A DNA stretch of 64,000 bases from Streptomyces sp. MUM 178J (GTDB lineage: Bacteria; Actinomycetota; Actinomycetes; Streptomycetales; Streptomycetaceae). Below the pieces are notes generated by a model. The model was not told the DNA's origin and searched no databases. It saw only the letters and a list, made by a program, of their open reading frames with translations. The DNA is taken from contig NZ_JADWYQ010000003.1 of assembly GCF_022414575.1 (NCBI RefSeq), forward strand, positions 124,001 to 188,000, given 5' to 3'. A program made the position numbers and the translations under genes. Each line of letters opens with the position of its first letter. Position 1 is the first letter of the stretch. Shown here piece after piece: positions 35,999-44,651 of this stretch.

Positions 35999-38506
35999 TC
36001 AGCCTCTGCTCAGTGCGCGCCGGCACAGCGCCAGCAGCTTCTCGTCCGTGAAGATGTCATGACTGCCGTACCCGCTGTCCAGCGCGTTGTGCCGGCGTAC
36101 GGCCGTGAGCTCGGCCAGCAGCAGCCGCTGCACGCCCCGGGCCCGCAGCTCCGCCAGGCACTCCGCGATCGGCACCCGCGTGTGCGGCATCTCGTCCCAG
36201 GCGGTCAGCAGCACCGGCCAGGCCCGCTCCCGGTCCCCGGTCACCCGCCACAGGGCCTGCGCCGCGTCCACCCTGATCCCCGGCTCGGGCGAGCGGAGCA
36301 GCGCGCCCAGCTCTCCGGCCACTTCCGCGGCGGCCGGACCCAGTGTGCCGAGCGCGGCCGCAGCGGAGCGCAGGGCCAGCGGCTGCGATGCCTCCAGCGC
36401 CGCCCGCAGCGCGCCCAGCGCCGCCCCGGCGTCGTGCTCGACGGCCCACACGGCCTGGGCGGCCAGCGCGGCCAGTGAGGGGGAGGGGTCGCGCAGCAGC
36501 CGGCGCAGCTCGGGGGCGGCCTCCTCGGCGGCGGGCCCGAAGGCGGTCAGCGCCCGGAGCGCGCACTCGACCACCCACTCCCTGCGGTGTTCGGGCGCCC
36601 CCCGCAGCACCCGCAGCACCTCGGGCAGCGCATCCGCCGCGCGCAGTTCGGTGACGGCGTGCAGTAGCGGCGCGGCGCGGTCGTACAGCCGGTCGTCGAG
36701 GGGCAGCGCGCCCAGCCGGGCGCACAGCGCGGGCACCAGCGGACCGGCCGCCGCACCCAGATGGCCCAGCGCATGGCCCAGGCCCTGCGGAGGTTCTGCC
36801 AGCTCCAGCATCCTGGCGAGCGCGGGCGCCGCACGCCGGTCGCCGGTGCGGGCGAGGGCCGTGAGCGCGCCCCCGAGTGCCACCGGGCCGCCGGGCCAGC
36901 TCCGCACCCGTCCGGCGGGATCGGCGGCGACCCGGTCCGCGAGCGCGTCGGCGGCCGGCGCGGCGAGCGAGAAAAGCTCGGCCAGTGTGTCCACGGCGGC
37001 GTCGGCGAGCCGCGGCTCCGGGTCGGCCAGCTGCTCCCCGATCAGGCAGACCAGTTCGTCGTAGGCGCCGCGCCAGGTGCGCAGCAGCGCGCTGCTCATC
37101 CGTACGGCGTCGATCCGCTGCCCCCAGTCGGGGCTGCACAACTGGTCGGCCAGGAGCGCGATGCGGTCGTCCACCCGGTCGCCGAGTCCGGCGTGGAGCG
37201 TGCGCAGCAGATCCGCGGTCCAGGGCGGCGCGCCGCGGCCGGCCGTGTCGGCGGCGCGCGCCTGCCGCAGCCCGCTCAACAGGGTGGGCGGCGACGAGGG
37301 CCGCTCGTCGGGTCCGTGCGCCCCCGGCCGCTCGGGTCTGGCCGGCGGCCGCTCCTCGGTCGGGGAGCGCCGCTCCTGCGCGGTGCTCTGCCCGTGCGGG
37401 GCGGCCCTGTCGTGCGGGGCGTTCTGATCGTGGTGGCCGGTCCGGCCCTGCGCGTCGGTTCCGTCCTGCGCGCCGGTTCCGTTCTGTGTGTCGGTTCCGT
37501 TCTGTGCGTCGGCCCGGTCGTGGGGGCCGGACCGCTCGTATGCGCTGGACCGGTCCTGTGGTCCGGACCGGCTGTGCGGTCCGGACCGGTCGGGCGCGGC
37601 ACTTCGCCCGGGTGGACCGGGCCACGCGGGTGAAGCGGGCCACTCGGGTGCGGCGGAGCGTTCCGCCAGGGACGACCGCTCGGCGGCGGACTGCACGGAG
37701 CGCTCGGCGGACTGCACGGAGCGCTCGGCGGGCGGCGACGGAGTCCGCTCGGCCACGGGGACGGCGAACACCACCGGGTCCGCGCGCAGTTCGCGCAGCA
37801 GGCTGGTCACACACGGCACGACGGTGTGCGGCAGCGCCTCGGGCGCACAGCGGGCGAGCTGCGCGAGAGCGGCCAGCCGCAGCCCCGCGTCATATGACGC
37901 CCGGGTCAGTCCGGAGAGCCAGTCCACCACCTCGGCGGCCAGCTCCCCGTGGCGCAGCGCGATCCGCCCGCCGGCCTCGACGCAGGCGAACCGCACCTCC
38001 GCGTCCGGCTCCACGGCGAGCCGGGTGCGCAGCAGCGACAGCACCCGCGCGGGGTCGGCGTGCAGGGTGGCCAGCGCGAACGGAACGGCGAGCCGCACGC
38101 CCCGGTCGTCGGCGTCCAGCAGCCCGAGGAAGACGTCCGCTCCCGCGGTGACGGCGGACGCCGCCATCGCGTAGTTCGCTGCGAACTCGAACTCCTCGTC
38201 CTCCGGGTCCAGTTCGTCGTCCCCGTCTAAGTCGATGCCGCCGATGCTGGTGAGCAGCTCGATGATGCCGCCGCGGTCCGGAACGGCGTCCGCCGTGGCG
38301 AGTTCAAGCAGGAAGGGGATGCACGCCAGCGTCGAGTCGTACACATCCCCCTGGTGGTGCACCGCGCCGTACATTCCGTCGAGAGCCTTCTCCCGCTCCG
38401 CGGGGTCGGCCGAGGCGAGTCCACGCAGCAGCTCCGGCACATCGTCGGCCGGGCCGTAGGCATGTCTGAGTGAGGCCCAGTCGACCTCGTCGATTCCCCC
38501 GAACAC
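35999..38506 (-). CDS. HEAT-repeat protein with disordered central linker
   Basis: An 835-residue protein of alpha-helical repeats. Residues 1-250 and 410-835 carry HEAT/PBS-lyase-like repeats (for example PELRRLLRDPSPSLAALAAQAVWAVE and GELGALLRSPEPGIRVDAAQALWRVTG). Between them about 150 residues are low complexity, rich in Ser, Gly, Asp and Arg with repeats such as AQNGTDTQNGTG, encoded by imperfect DNA repeats. GTG 38504-38506 has GGAGGGG upstream. HEAT scaffolds mediate protein-protein contacts; the partner is unknown. Confidence 0.82.
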   Translation of the reverse strand: MFGGIDEVDWASLRHAYGPADDVPELLRGLASADPAEREKALDGMYGAVHHQGDVYDSTLACIPFLLELATADAVPDRGGIIELLTSIGGIDLDGDDELDPEDEEFEFAANYAMAASAVTAGADVFLGLLDADDRGVRLAVPFALATLHADPARVLSLLRTRLAVEPDAEVRFACVEAGGRIALRHGELAAEVVDWLSGLTRASYDAGLRLAALAQLARCAPEALPHTVVPCVTSLLRELRADPVVFAVPVAERTPSPPAERSVQSAERSVQSAAERSSLAERSAAPEWPASPAWPGPPGRSAAPDRSGPHSRSGPQDRSSAYERSGPHDRADAQNGTDTQNGTGAQDGTDAQGRTGHHDQNAPHDRAAPHGQSTAQERRSPTEERPPARPERPGAHGPDERPSSPPTLLSGLRQARAADTAGRGAPPWTADLLRTLHAGLGDRVDDRIALLADQLCSPDWGQRIDAVRMSSALLRTWRGAYDELVCLIGEQLADPEPRLADAAVDTLAELFSLAAPAADALADRVAADPAGRVRSWPGGPVALGGALTALARTGDRRAAPALARMLELAEPPQGLGHALGHLGAAAGPLVPALCARLGALPLDDRLYDRAAPLLHAVTELRAADALPEVLRVLRGAPEHRREWVVECALRALTAFGPAAEEAAPELRRLLRDPSPSLAALAAQAVWAVEHDAGAALGALRAALEASQPLALRSAAAALGTLGPAAAEVAGELGALLRSPEPGIRVDAAQALWRVTGDRERAWPVLLTAWDEMPHTRVPIAECLAELRARGVQRLLLAELTAVRRHNALDSGYGSHDIFTDEKLLALCRRALSRG

Positions 38507-38621
38507 GCTTGCCCCCTCCCAAGAACCTTGCGCTTGGGGAGAGTGTGCACCACCGCTCCGACATCGCGGGGATATTGCCCCGATGGCGTCGCGCCTGTTC
38601 CATGGTCGGGGGTGATGGGGT

Positions 38622-39557
38622 ATGGACCCGCAGAAGCGTACGGCGGGGCGGGCCGACGGCGTCCGGCTGCGGGTGACGCCGTCGCGCGCCGCCGGACGCG
38701 ACCGGCTCTATGTGACGCTGCCGGACGGCGCCGTCGTCGCCTGGTACGACCGGGCGGGCAACAGCGTCAGCCTGGTGTCGGACCGCAGGCGGGACGCGGT
38801 GCTTCAGGCCCTGGCTCCGTATCTCGCGGGCGAGGTGAGCATCGGCCCGCCGCCCGTGCCCACCGCGGCGGACCTCGCCCGGCTGGCCCTGCACCCCGAC
38901 GACGACCTCGCCCCCAACCGCCCTGGAGAGGCGCTGCACACGGATTCCGACGCCGGGCAGGCCGCCGCGCCCGCCCGCGACGGCACCGAATCCCCCACGG
39001 AAGTCGACCGAATTCGATCGGTGCCGACCGTACGAGCGACAGGGGGTGGGCCGATCCGGTCGTGGCGCTTACACGGCGGCCCCCGGCGTGCCGAACTCGC
39101 CGCCCAGGAGCAGGTGGGCGGCGCGCTCGACCTGCTGACGGACGCGGGATGGCGGATTCTGCACTCCGTGCCGCTGCCCGGCGCGGACCGCGTCGACCAT
39201 CTGGCCGTGGGGCCCGGCGGCGTGCTGGCGGTGCACACCGTCCGGGCCCGCCGTGCGCACGTGCGGATCGACGACCCGCACGTGCGCACGGGCCGAGGCC
39301 GTCCCGACCCGCTGCTGCGGCTGACGCGCCGCCGCGCCACACGCGCCGCCCTCGCGCTGACCGCGCCCGTCCGCCCGGTCCTCGCCGTCGTGGGCGCTGC
39401 CCGGCTGGACGTGGTGCGGATGGCGCCGTTCGACGTACGGATCATGCGGGACTGCGAACTCCCGGCGCTGGCCCGGCTGGGAGGGGTGCTGAAGCCCGCG
39501 GACATCGAGGCGCTGTACGCGCTGGCGCGCGACCGCCGTACCTGGCTGCGGGTGTGA
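38622..39557 (+). CDS. NERD-like domain protein, catalytic residues degenerate
   Basis: A 311-residue protein. Residues 160-215 align with the NERD nuclease-related domain: ELAAQEQVGGALDLL, then DRVDHLAVGPGGVLAVHTVRAR. Classical NERD has DH...GPGGV followed by E/Q-x-K; here that motif is H-T-V, so the catalytic Glu and Lys are lost. Residues 1-75 form a separate small domain. A binding rather than cutting role is inferred. ATG 38622 follows GGGGTATGG without a strong ribosome binding site. Confidence 0.7.
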   Translation: MDPQKRTAGRADGVRLRVTPSRAAGRDRLYVTLPDGAVVAWYDRAGNSVSLVSDRRRDAVLQALAPYLAGEVSIGPPPVPTAADLARLALHPDDDLAPNRPGEALHTDSDAGQAAAPARDGTESPTEVDRIRSVPTVRATGGGPIRSWRLHGGPRRAELAAQEQVGGALDLLTDAGWRILHSVPLPGADRVDHLAVGPGGVLAVHTVRARRAHVRIDDPHVRTGRGRPDPLLRLTRRRATRAALALTAPVRPVLAVVGAARLDVVRMAPFDVRIMRDCELPALARLGGVLKPADIEALYALARDRRTWLRV

Positions 39558-39597
39558 CGGCCAGGGTCGGCTCCCCCACGGGCTGCGCGGTGTCCCG

Positions 39598-39655
39598 CAC
39601 AATCCAGCCCCTCCGGCGTTTGAGGAGCGGGGGCGTGGGGGCGGAGCCCCCGCAA
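39598..39655. repeat. Streptomyces-type extragenic repeat with hairpins
   Basis: The segment AATCCAGCCCCTCCGGCGTT, followed by TGAGGAGCGGGG and the hairpin GGGGGC-GGA-GCCCCC, resembles a sequence found many times in Streptomyces intergenic regions. It lies between the convergent NERD and SnoaL genes and probably acts as a terminator. Confidence 0.65.
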
Positions 39656-39690
39656 CGGGTCCGGAGGTGGAGCCCCGGTCACGGAAGGCG

Positions 39691-40125
39691 TCAGCGGAGT
39701 CGGTCGCCCCATCCGCCCTGCAGCATGGACTGGAACGCCCACTCCCCGTCCTCGCGGCGGATCAGCACATCCGCGTACCGGAGCTGCTGGGTGTGTCCTT
39801 CCATGGTCATGGTCGAGTCGGAGAAGACGATCACCATCGCCGGGCTGAGGAAGACCGGCGTGCGGGTGGACTCAAAGGAGATGTCCTCCTCCCCGTCCCC
39901 CAGCACCTGGATCATGGTCTCGATGTACTGCTGCCGGTCCCACTGCGCCGAGGCCCCGCAGCCTGCGGAGTCGTCGCTGACCAGGTTGAGCGGGAAGACG
40001 GCCATGTCCGCCATGCGCTCGATGTCGCGCCGGCCGCTCGCCGCGTCGTAGTCGGCGAACCACTTCTCGACGGAGGCGAGGTCGTCGGCGGTCGGGGTGT
40101 ATCCGGTGTCGGGCAGAACGGTCAC
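39691..40125 (-). CDS. SnoaL-like/NTF2-fold protein
   Basis: A 144-residue protein of the NTF2-like superfamily: ASVEKWFADYDAASGRRDIERMADMAVFPLNLVS and a C-terminal LRYADVLIRREDGEWAFQSMLQGGWGDRL. Such folds act as isomerases, hydratases or ligand binders. GTG 40123-40125 has GAGGAG 5 bases upstream. A strong inverted repeat lies directly upstream. Substrate unknown. Confidence 0.75.
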   Translation of the reverse strand: MTVLPDTGYTPTADDLASVEKWFADYDAASGRRDIERMADMAVFPLNLVSDDSAGCGASAQWDRQQYIETMIQVLGDGEEDISFESTRTPVFLSPAMVIVFSDSTMTMEGHTQQLRYADVLIRREDGEWAFQSMLQGGWGDRLR

Positions 40126-40136
40126 AGGAGCTCCTC

Positions 40137-40196
40137 ATCAAGTTTGACTAGTGGTCGCCGAGGATATGCCCGGCCCCACCACTAGTCAAACTTGAT
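40137..40196. promoter_or_regulatory. 19-bp perfect inverted repeat with TCAAnnTTGA-type half-sites
   Basis: The arm ATCAAGTTTGACTAGTGGT (40137-40155) and its exact complement (40178-40196) are separated by 22 bases. Each arm contains TCAA-N2-TTGA, a MarR/OhrR-like operator core. It sits upstream of the SnoaL-like gene and overlaps the stop of the ligase gene. It is AT-rich against a GC-rich background, which argues for an operator, but it could also be a terminator hairpin of the ligase transcript. Confidence 0.7.
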
Positions 40197-41125
40197 TAAT
40201 CGATCTCCGTCGGAACCCGGAGCCGCAGCACGGTGGTGACCGCGTGCCGGGTCGTGACCCGCTCCACCTCCACCGCCAGTCCCGGCGGCACCTCCCGGTA
40301 GCCGACCTCCCCGAGACCGGTCGCGACCGCCGTCCCCGTGCCTTCGCCCACCCTGCCCGGAGCCTTCAGCGCCGCCCCCGCCTGGGCGCGCAGCGCCGGG
40401 CTCAGCGGTGCGGACACCACCGGCGTGTCGTCGTCCGGCAGCACCAGCACCAGCGCCGACGGGCGCGCGGCCGGACCGGTGAAGCCGACCACCACCGCGT
40501 CATGGGCGTCCGTATGGCGCAGCTTGCGCCAGGCGCGCATCCCGCCGCGGTACGGCTCGTCCAGGCGCTTGACCACCAGTCCCTCCAGGCCGATCGCCGG
40601 GAGCCTGTCGAACCAGACCGCCGCCTCCTCCGCGTCCTGGGTCATCGGCACCGGCTGAAGCGGGGGCCCCAGCGGGCCGAGCAGCGCCACCAGGCGGGCC
40701 CGCCGCTCCCTGTACGGCAGCAGCCGCAGATCCTCACCCGCCTCGGCCAGCAGATCGAAGGCGGCGTACGAGGCGGGGAGCCGCCGAGCCAGCGAGGGCG
40801 CCCGGGCCGGGGCGGCCGCGGCCCGCCGTTGCACCGCGGCGAAGTCCGTGCGCCCCTCGTGCCACACCACCACCTCGCCGTCCAGCACCGTTTCGACGGG
40901 CAGCCGCCGCGCCGCCTCGTCCAGATCGGGGAAGGCGGCGGTGACGATCCGCCCCGAGCGGGCCTGGAGCAGCGCCCCGTCCGCCGTCCGGAAGACCACC
41001 ATCCGGTGGCCGTCGAACTTCGGCTCGTACGCCAGCCCCGCCCCGCGCGGCAGTTCGCCCACCGGCGTCGCGAGCGCGACCTTCAGCGGCGGCCGCAGCG
41101 GCCGCGCCCGCCCGCGCGGCGTCAT
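40196..41125 (-). CDS. ATP-dependent DNA ligase (LigC/LigD ligase domain type)
   Basis: A 309-residue ligase. Motif I is EPKFDGHRM with the adenylated Lys; downstream come VLDGEVVVW (motif III-like), YAAFDLLA, GLEGLVVKR (motif IV) and WRKLRH (motif V). It seals nicks in double-strand break repair by non-homologous end joining. It overlaps the polymerase gene by 4 bases (ATGA at 41122-41125). Size and isolation fit LigC rather than full LigD. Confidence 0.92.
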   Translation of the reverse strand: MTPRGRARPLRPPLKVALATPVGELPRGAGLAYEPKFDGHRMVVFRTADGALLQARSGRIVTAAFPDLDEAARRLPVETVLDGEVVVWHEGRTDFAAVQRRAAAAPARAPSLARRLPASYAAFDLLAEAGEDLRLLPYRERRARLVALLGPLGPPLQPVPMTQDAEEAAVWFDRLPAIGLEGLVVKRLDEPYRGGMRAWRKLRHTDAHDAVVVGFTGPAARPSALVLVLPDDDTPVVSAPLSPALRAQAGAALKAPGRVGEGTGTAVATGLGEVGYREVPPGLAVEVERVTTRHAVTTVLRLRVPTEID

Positions 41126-42018
41126 CCGGCCCTCCCCGGCAGCCGTCCGGCCCGGCCGGGGTCGAGGAGCGGTGCGAGGAGGTCCCCGTGCCGCGCCAGC
41201 CGGTCCGCGATGTCGCCCAGGACAAACGCCAGCTCCCCGCCTTCCCGGCCGTGCTCGACCTCCTCCCAGGTCACGGGCGTCGACGCGGCCGGCTCCGGCC
41301 GTGCGCGCAGCGTGTAGGCAGCCGCGGTCGTCTTGGCCGCCGCGTTCTGGCTGTGGTCGACGAACACCTTCCCCGGCCGCAGCGAGCGCTTCATCCGGTG
41401 CAGCATCAGCTGCGGCAGCTCCGCCTCGCCCTCCACGGCCAGGCCCCTCGCATACGCGGAGACCTCCTCCGACGGCGTCGGCTCCAGCGGCACCAGCAGA
41501 TGCAGCCCCTTGGATCCGGACGTCTTGGCATACGCGGCCAGTCCGTCGGCGGCCAGCCGCTCACGCAGCCACAGCGCCGCCCGACAGCACTCGGAGACAC
41601 CCGCGGGCGCGCCGGGGTCGAGGTCGAAGACCATGCGGTCGGCCACGGCAGGGGCGTCCGCCTGCCACTGCGGGGTGTGAAACTCCACCACGAGGTTCGC
41701 CGCCCACATCAGCGACGGCAGATCCTCCACGACCACCTGCCGGGCACGGGGGTCGTCCGAGTGGGGGACCGGCACGGTCCGCACCCACGAGGGAGTCCCG
41801 GGCGGCGGGTTCTTGGTGAAGAACAGCTGCCCGTCGGGGCCGTCCGGGTAGCGGAGGAAGGACACCGGGCGGTTGGCCGTATGTGGGACGAGCGCCTCCG
41901 CCACGGTGGCGTAGTAGTGCAGGATCTCGCCCTTGGTGGTCCCCGTGACCGGATGGATCACCTTGTCGAGATTGCTCAGCGCCAGCCGCCGCCCCGCCAC
42001 CTCTGTGATCGGCGTCAT
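41122..42018 (-). CDS. LigD-type NHEJ polymerase/primase domain protein
   Basis: A 298-residue archaeo-eukaryotic primase-type polymerase, as in the POL domain of LigD: RLALSNLDKVIHP, then the catalytic metal motif VFDLDPG, then TSGSKGLHLLVPL, and the third acidic site in KVFVDHSQN. It fills gaps and adds ribonucleotides at broken ends. It is the first gene of the ligase operon and faces the Ku remnant across a 50-bp gap, the usual arrangement in Streptomyces. Confidence 0.92.
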   Translation of the reverse strand: MTPITEVAGRRLALSNLDKVIHPVTGTTKGEILHYYATVAEALVPHTANRPVSFLRYPDGPDGQLFFTKNPPPGTPSWVRTVPVPHSDDPRARQVVVEDLPSLMWAANLVVEFHTPQWQADAPAVADRMVFDLDPGAPAGVSECCRAALWLRERLAADGLAAYAKTSGSKGLHLLVPLEPTPSEEVSAYARGLAVEGEAELPQLMLHRMKRSLRPGKVFVDHSQNAAAKTTAAAYTLRARPEPAASTPVTWEEVEHGREGGELAFVLGDIADRLARHGDLLAPLLDPGRAGRLPGRAG

Positions 42019-42068
42019 ACGATGAGAGTCTCATGATTCACACCATTAACGGATGGAAGGGATGAAAC

Positions 42069-42242
42069 GTGCGATCCATTTGGAACGGCGCGATTTCCTT
42101 CGGCCTGGTCAGCATCCCGATCAAGCTGGTGAACGCCACCGAGAGCCACTCCATCGCCTTCCGTCAGATCCATACGGCCGACGGCGGTTCTCTGGGGGTG
42201 TGCGGAGTTCTGTTGAGGAATGCGAGGTCGAGCCGCAGATAG
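42069..42242 (+). pseudogene. truncated Ku gene
   Basis: GTG 42069 begins VRSIWNGAISFGLVSIPIKL and continues VNATESHSIAFRQIHTADGG, the exact N-terminus of bacterial Ku. After codon 40 (42188) the match stops; the frame then reads 17 unrelated codons to a TAG at 42240. Bacterial Ku is normally about 270-350 residues, so this copy is broken. The break marks the left edge of a stretch of accessory genes. A different intact Ku lies 1 kb away on the other strand. Confidence 0.9.
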
Positions 42243-42320
42243 AGGGAGGTTCTCTGAGTCCGAATAACTGCCACAGCTGTGGTGAATCTCGTGAGTGCCC
42301 CGGTTGAACCGTTTTCGCCG
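42189..42320. other. junction region with 12-bp palindrome
   Basis: Between the Ku break and the next gene, GGTTCTCTG occurs twice (42186 and 42248) and the palindrome CCACAGCTGTGG lies at 42271-42282. The dyad CGGTT-G-AACCG follows near 42300. No gene is visible. The repeats may mark the recombination junction. Confidence 0.45.
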
Positions 42321-43205
42321 TCAAGATGTGGGGCCACTCCATACTGCAGAGTCGTAGTCGAAGCCGGGCCTCACTTCGACGTCCAGGCTGCTGGCAGCAT
42401 CTCGCGGTAGATCGAAGGCATAGGCGGCCACTGATTGCCTGCCCGGGAGCAACGTACCGCTGAGGCCGCCAGTGAGGCCTTCGGCGCTGTCGAAGATCCT
42501 CTCTGCGGTGCGTCCGTCGGCGTCCCTTGCCTCGACGCTGACGAGGTCGAGGTTAAACCGTTCTTCGGAGCCGTTGCGAACGGTGACTTCGACTGTCACG
42601 GCCCGATTGCCAGGGGAGTGACCGGCTGCCGTGTCGGACGGGCTGAACGGGCGCGGAGCCGAGACCGTGACCTGCAGGCCATCCTCGTAACGCTGGGCCG
42701 TGTCGAAGGCGAGCGCCCCGGGGGTGGTTGGAGCGGTTGTTTCTTCTCGTGGCGGTGGACTGGTTCCAGGTGTGGCCGGTGCGGTCGTCTCTGTAGTGTC
42801 AAGTTCCCGTTCGAGGCCCTCGAAGGCGTCATTGACGATCAGTATTCCAACGATCGAGAGCACGATGGCCAGGCCTCCGAGGGTCGCACCGGTGAAGGAC
42901 ATGCGGCGGTTGGTGGCGTATCCCTGTTTCGCGCGGCGTGCTCCTGTAAGGCCCAGGACCAGGGCGATGATGCCGAGAACAGCGGCCATCCAGAAGAGGA
43001 TCGGGATGATCCCCGCGAGGACCCCGATGATGCCGAGGATCAGAGCGGCGATGCCGAGCCCGTTGCGCGGCGGTGGTGTCTGCTCCGGCCGTCGTCGACC
43101 TACGTCGCCGGGAGGTCCCGCGTCGGCAGGGCCCTCGCCCGGTGGCGGAGACGAGGGCCGTGACTTGCCCCAGGTAGTCCAGCGGGGCTTGCCCTTGTCT
43201 GTCAT
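42321..43205 (-). CDS. DUF4190/DUF4352-type membrane protein
   Basis: A 294-residue protein. There is a Pro-rich cytoplasmic N-terminus, three hydrophobic segments (residues 50-68, 70-88, 107-127) with the DUF4190 pattern NGLGIAALILGIIGVL, a Thr/Pro linker, and a C-terminal DUF4352-like beta domain with VTVEVTVRNGSEERFNLDLVSVEARDADG. The last part is probably exposed outside the membrane. ATG 43203-43205 is the start. Function unknown. Codon use is less GC-biased than in the flanking core genes. Confidence 0.75.
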   Translation of the reverse strand: MTDKGKPRWTTWGKSRPSSPPPGEGPADAGPPGDVGRRRPEQTPPPRNGLGIAALILGIIGVLAGIIPILFWMAAVLGIIALVLGLTGARRAKQGYATNRRMSFTGATLGGLAIVLSIVGILIVNDAFEGLERELDTTETTAPATPGTSPPPREETTAPTTPGALAFDTAQRYEDGLQVTVSAPRPFSPSDTAAGHSPGNRAVTVEVTVRNGSEERFNLDLVSVEARDADGRTAERIFDSAEGLTGGLSGTLLPGRQSVAAYAFDLPRDAASSLDVEVRPGFDYDSAVWSGPTS

Positions 43206-43254
43206 GCCGCCGTCTCTTTCCCGTCGAGCAGGATGGCTCCCTGGCGCGCCCTTT

Positions 43255-44301
43255 TCAGGAGGCTCGTGCTTTGCGTCGACTGCTCTTGCCGGTGAGTGCT
43301 CTGATCAATTCGCCGCGGGTCATTGATGAACGACCGGGGATCTCGGCGTCCGATGCGCGCTGGTAGAGCTCGGCTTTGCTCAGACGTTCCAGCTCCGAAG
43401 CCTTCGAGGACTTCGCTGCCCTTCCCACCGTACGGTCGGCGCGGCTTTCGGCCGCTGTCTTCAACCGCGTCGGAGGGCTCGCAGGCGCGGCCTTCTGCGG
43501 CTCTTCCCCGCTTGCCTTCCTTGTCGTCTCGGCCTGCTCGACGCTGGCCCGCAACGCGTCCATGAGATCGATGACGTTGGTGGAGCGTGGTGGCGGCTCG
43601 CCTTTCTCCACGGTCTGACCGGTGCGCTTGGCCTCCACGAGCTGGAGCACCTTCTCCTGGTAGGTGTCGTGGTATTCCTCTGGATCCCAGTCGATGCTCA
43701 GCGCCTCGACCAGCTGCACCGCCGTCTGCAGTTCTTTGTCGGCGACCTGCGTCTCCTCCGGGAGACTCCCGATCTCCCGGTGAGGGTCGCGGACCTCGTC
43801 CGCCCAGTGCATGGTGTGCATGGCCAGGACGTCGCCCTCTGCCTTGACGGCGACCAGGTACTCGCGGTTCCGCATGACGACGGTGGCGATGCCGACCTTG
43901 TTCGCCTGAGCCAGGGCGCTGTGGAGAAGGGCGTAGACCTTGGCATACTCCTTGCCCTTGGGGGCCAGGTAGTAGGTCTTGTCGAAGAAGACCGGCTCGA
44001 CCTGGTCCAGGTCGACGAACCCGGTGATCTCCATCGACTTGGACTGGCCAGGGGCGATCTCGTCCAGCTCGTCCGGCTCGACGACCACGTACTCGTCCCC
44101 CATGTCGAACCCCTTGACGATCTCCTCCATGGGGACTTCCTCACCGGTGCGCTCGTTGACTCGCTTGTTGCGCACTCGGTCGGACGTTCCGCGTTGGAGC
44201 TGGTTGAAGCGGATCGTGTGGCTTTCCGTTGCCGTGAAGAGCTGCACCGGCAGGGCGACGAGCCCGAATGAGAGAGCACCGCTCCAGACCGCTCGGGCCA
44301 T
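43255..44301 (-). CDS. ku: Ku protein (intact copy)
   Basis: A 348-residue Ku homologue: ARAVWSGALSFGLVALPVQL and TATESHTIRFNQLQR at the N-terminus, the Ku core with VFFDKTYYLAPKGKEYAKVYALL, then a Lys/Ala-rich linker and a SAP-like C-terminal helix pair (LERLSKAELYQRASDAEIPGRSSMTRGELIRALTGK). It binds broken DNA ends and recruits LigD/LigC. ATG 44301 has AGGAGG 10 bases upstream. It is a paralogue of, not a continuation of, the truncated Ku at 42069, and could compensate for it. Confidence 0.95.
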   Translation of the reverse strand: MARAVWSGALSFGLVALPVQLFTATESHTIRFNQLQRGTSDRVRNKRVNERTGEEVPMEEIVKGFDMGDEYVVVEPDELDEIAPGQSKSMEITGFVDLDQVEPVFFDKTYYLAPKGKEYAKVYALLHSALAQANKVGIATVVMRNREYLVAVKAEGDVLAMHTMHWADEVRDPHREIGSLPEETQVADKELQTAVQLVEALSIDWDPEEYHDTYQEKVLQLVEAKRTGQTVEKGEPPPRSTNVIDLMDALRASVEQAETTRKASGEEPQKAAPASPPTRLKTAAESRADRTVGRAAKSSKASELERLSKAELYQRASDAEIPGRSSMTRGELIRALTGKSSRRKARAS

Positions 44302-44651
44302 GGCCTTCCCACCTCCTGTTTCTTCATGGCACCTCCCCCCGCGGCTGATCGCATCCCGGCATGCGCCACCTGGACGGTTCGCTTCTCGGCCCCGGTCTCC
44401 TATCTCTGACCCACGGTGCAAGGTAGAGCCACGTCCGCTACCGGTTCCGGCGACAAGCGGTCCAGTCAAGTTGAGCCCAAAAAAAGCCGCCACGAGATGA
44501 CCTTGAAGGGGTGAGCCTCGGTTTCGGCTTCCTCGAACGTGGGGTTCGTGGTGTCGGTAGTGGGTGCGGGCGGCCCACGTTCTCCCAGGTGGTCGGCCAG
44601 TCGCGTCGGACGGCGAGGGACGCGAGTCGGAGTGGGTTCTACGATGGGCCG
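44302..44651. other. divergent intergenic region, Ku / NUDIX
   Basis: 350 bases without a convincing gene. It holds the Ku ribosome binding site and a run of seven A near 44478. Otherwise I see only promoter-length sequence. Confidence 0.5.
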
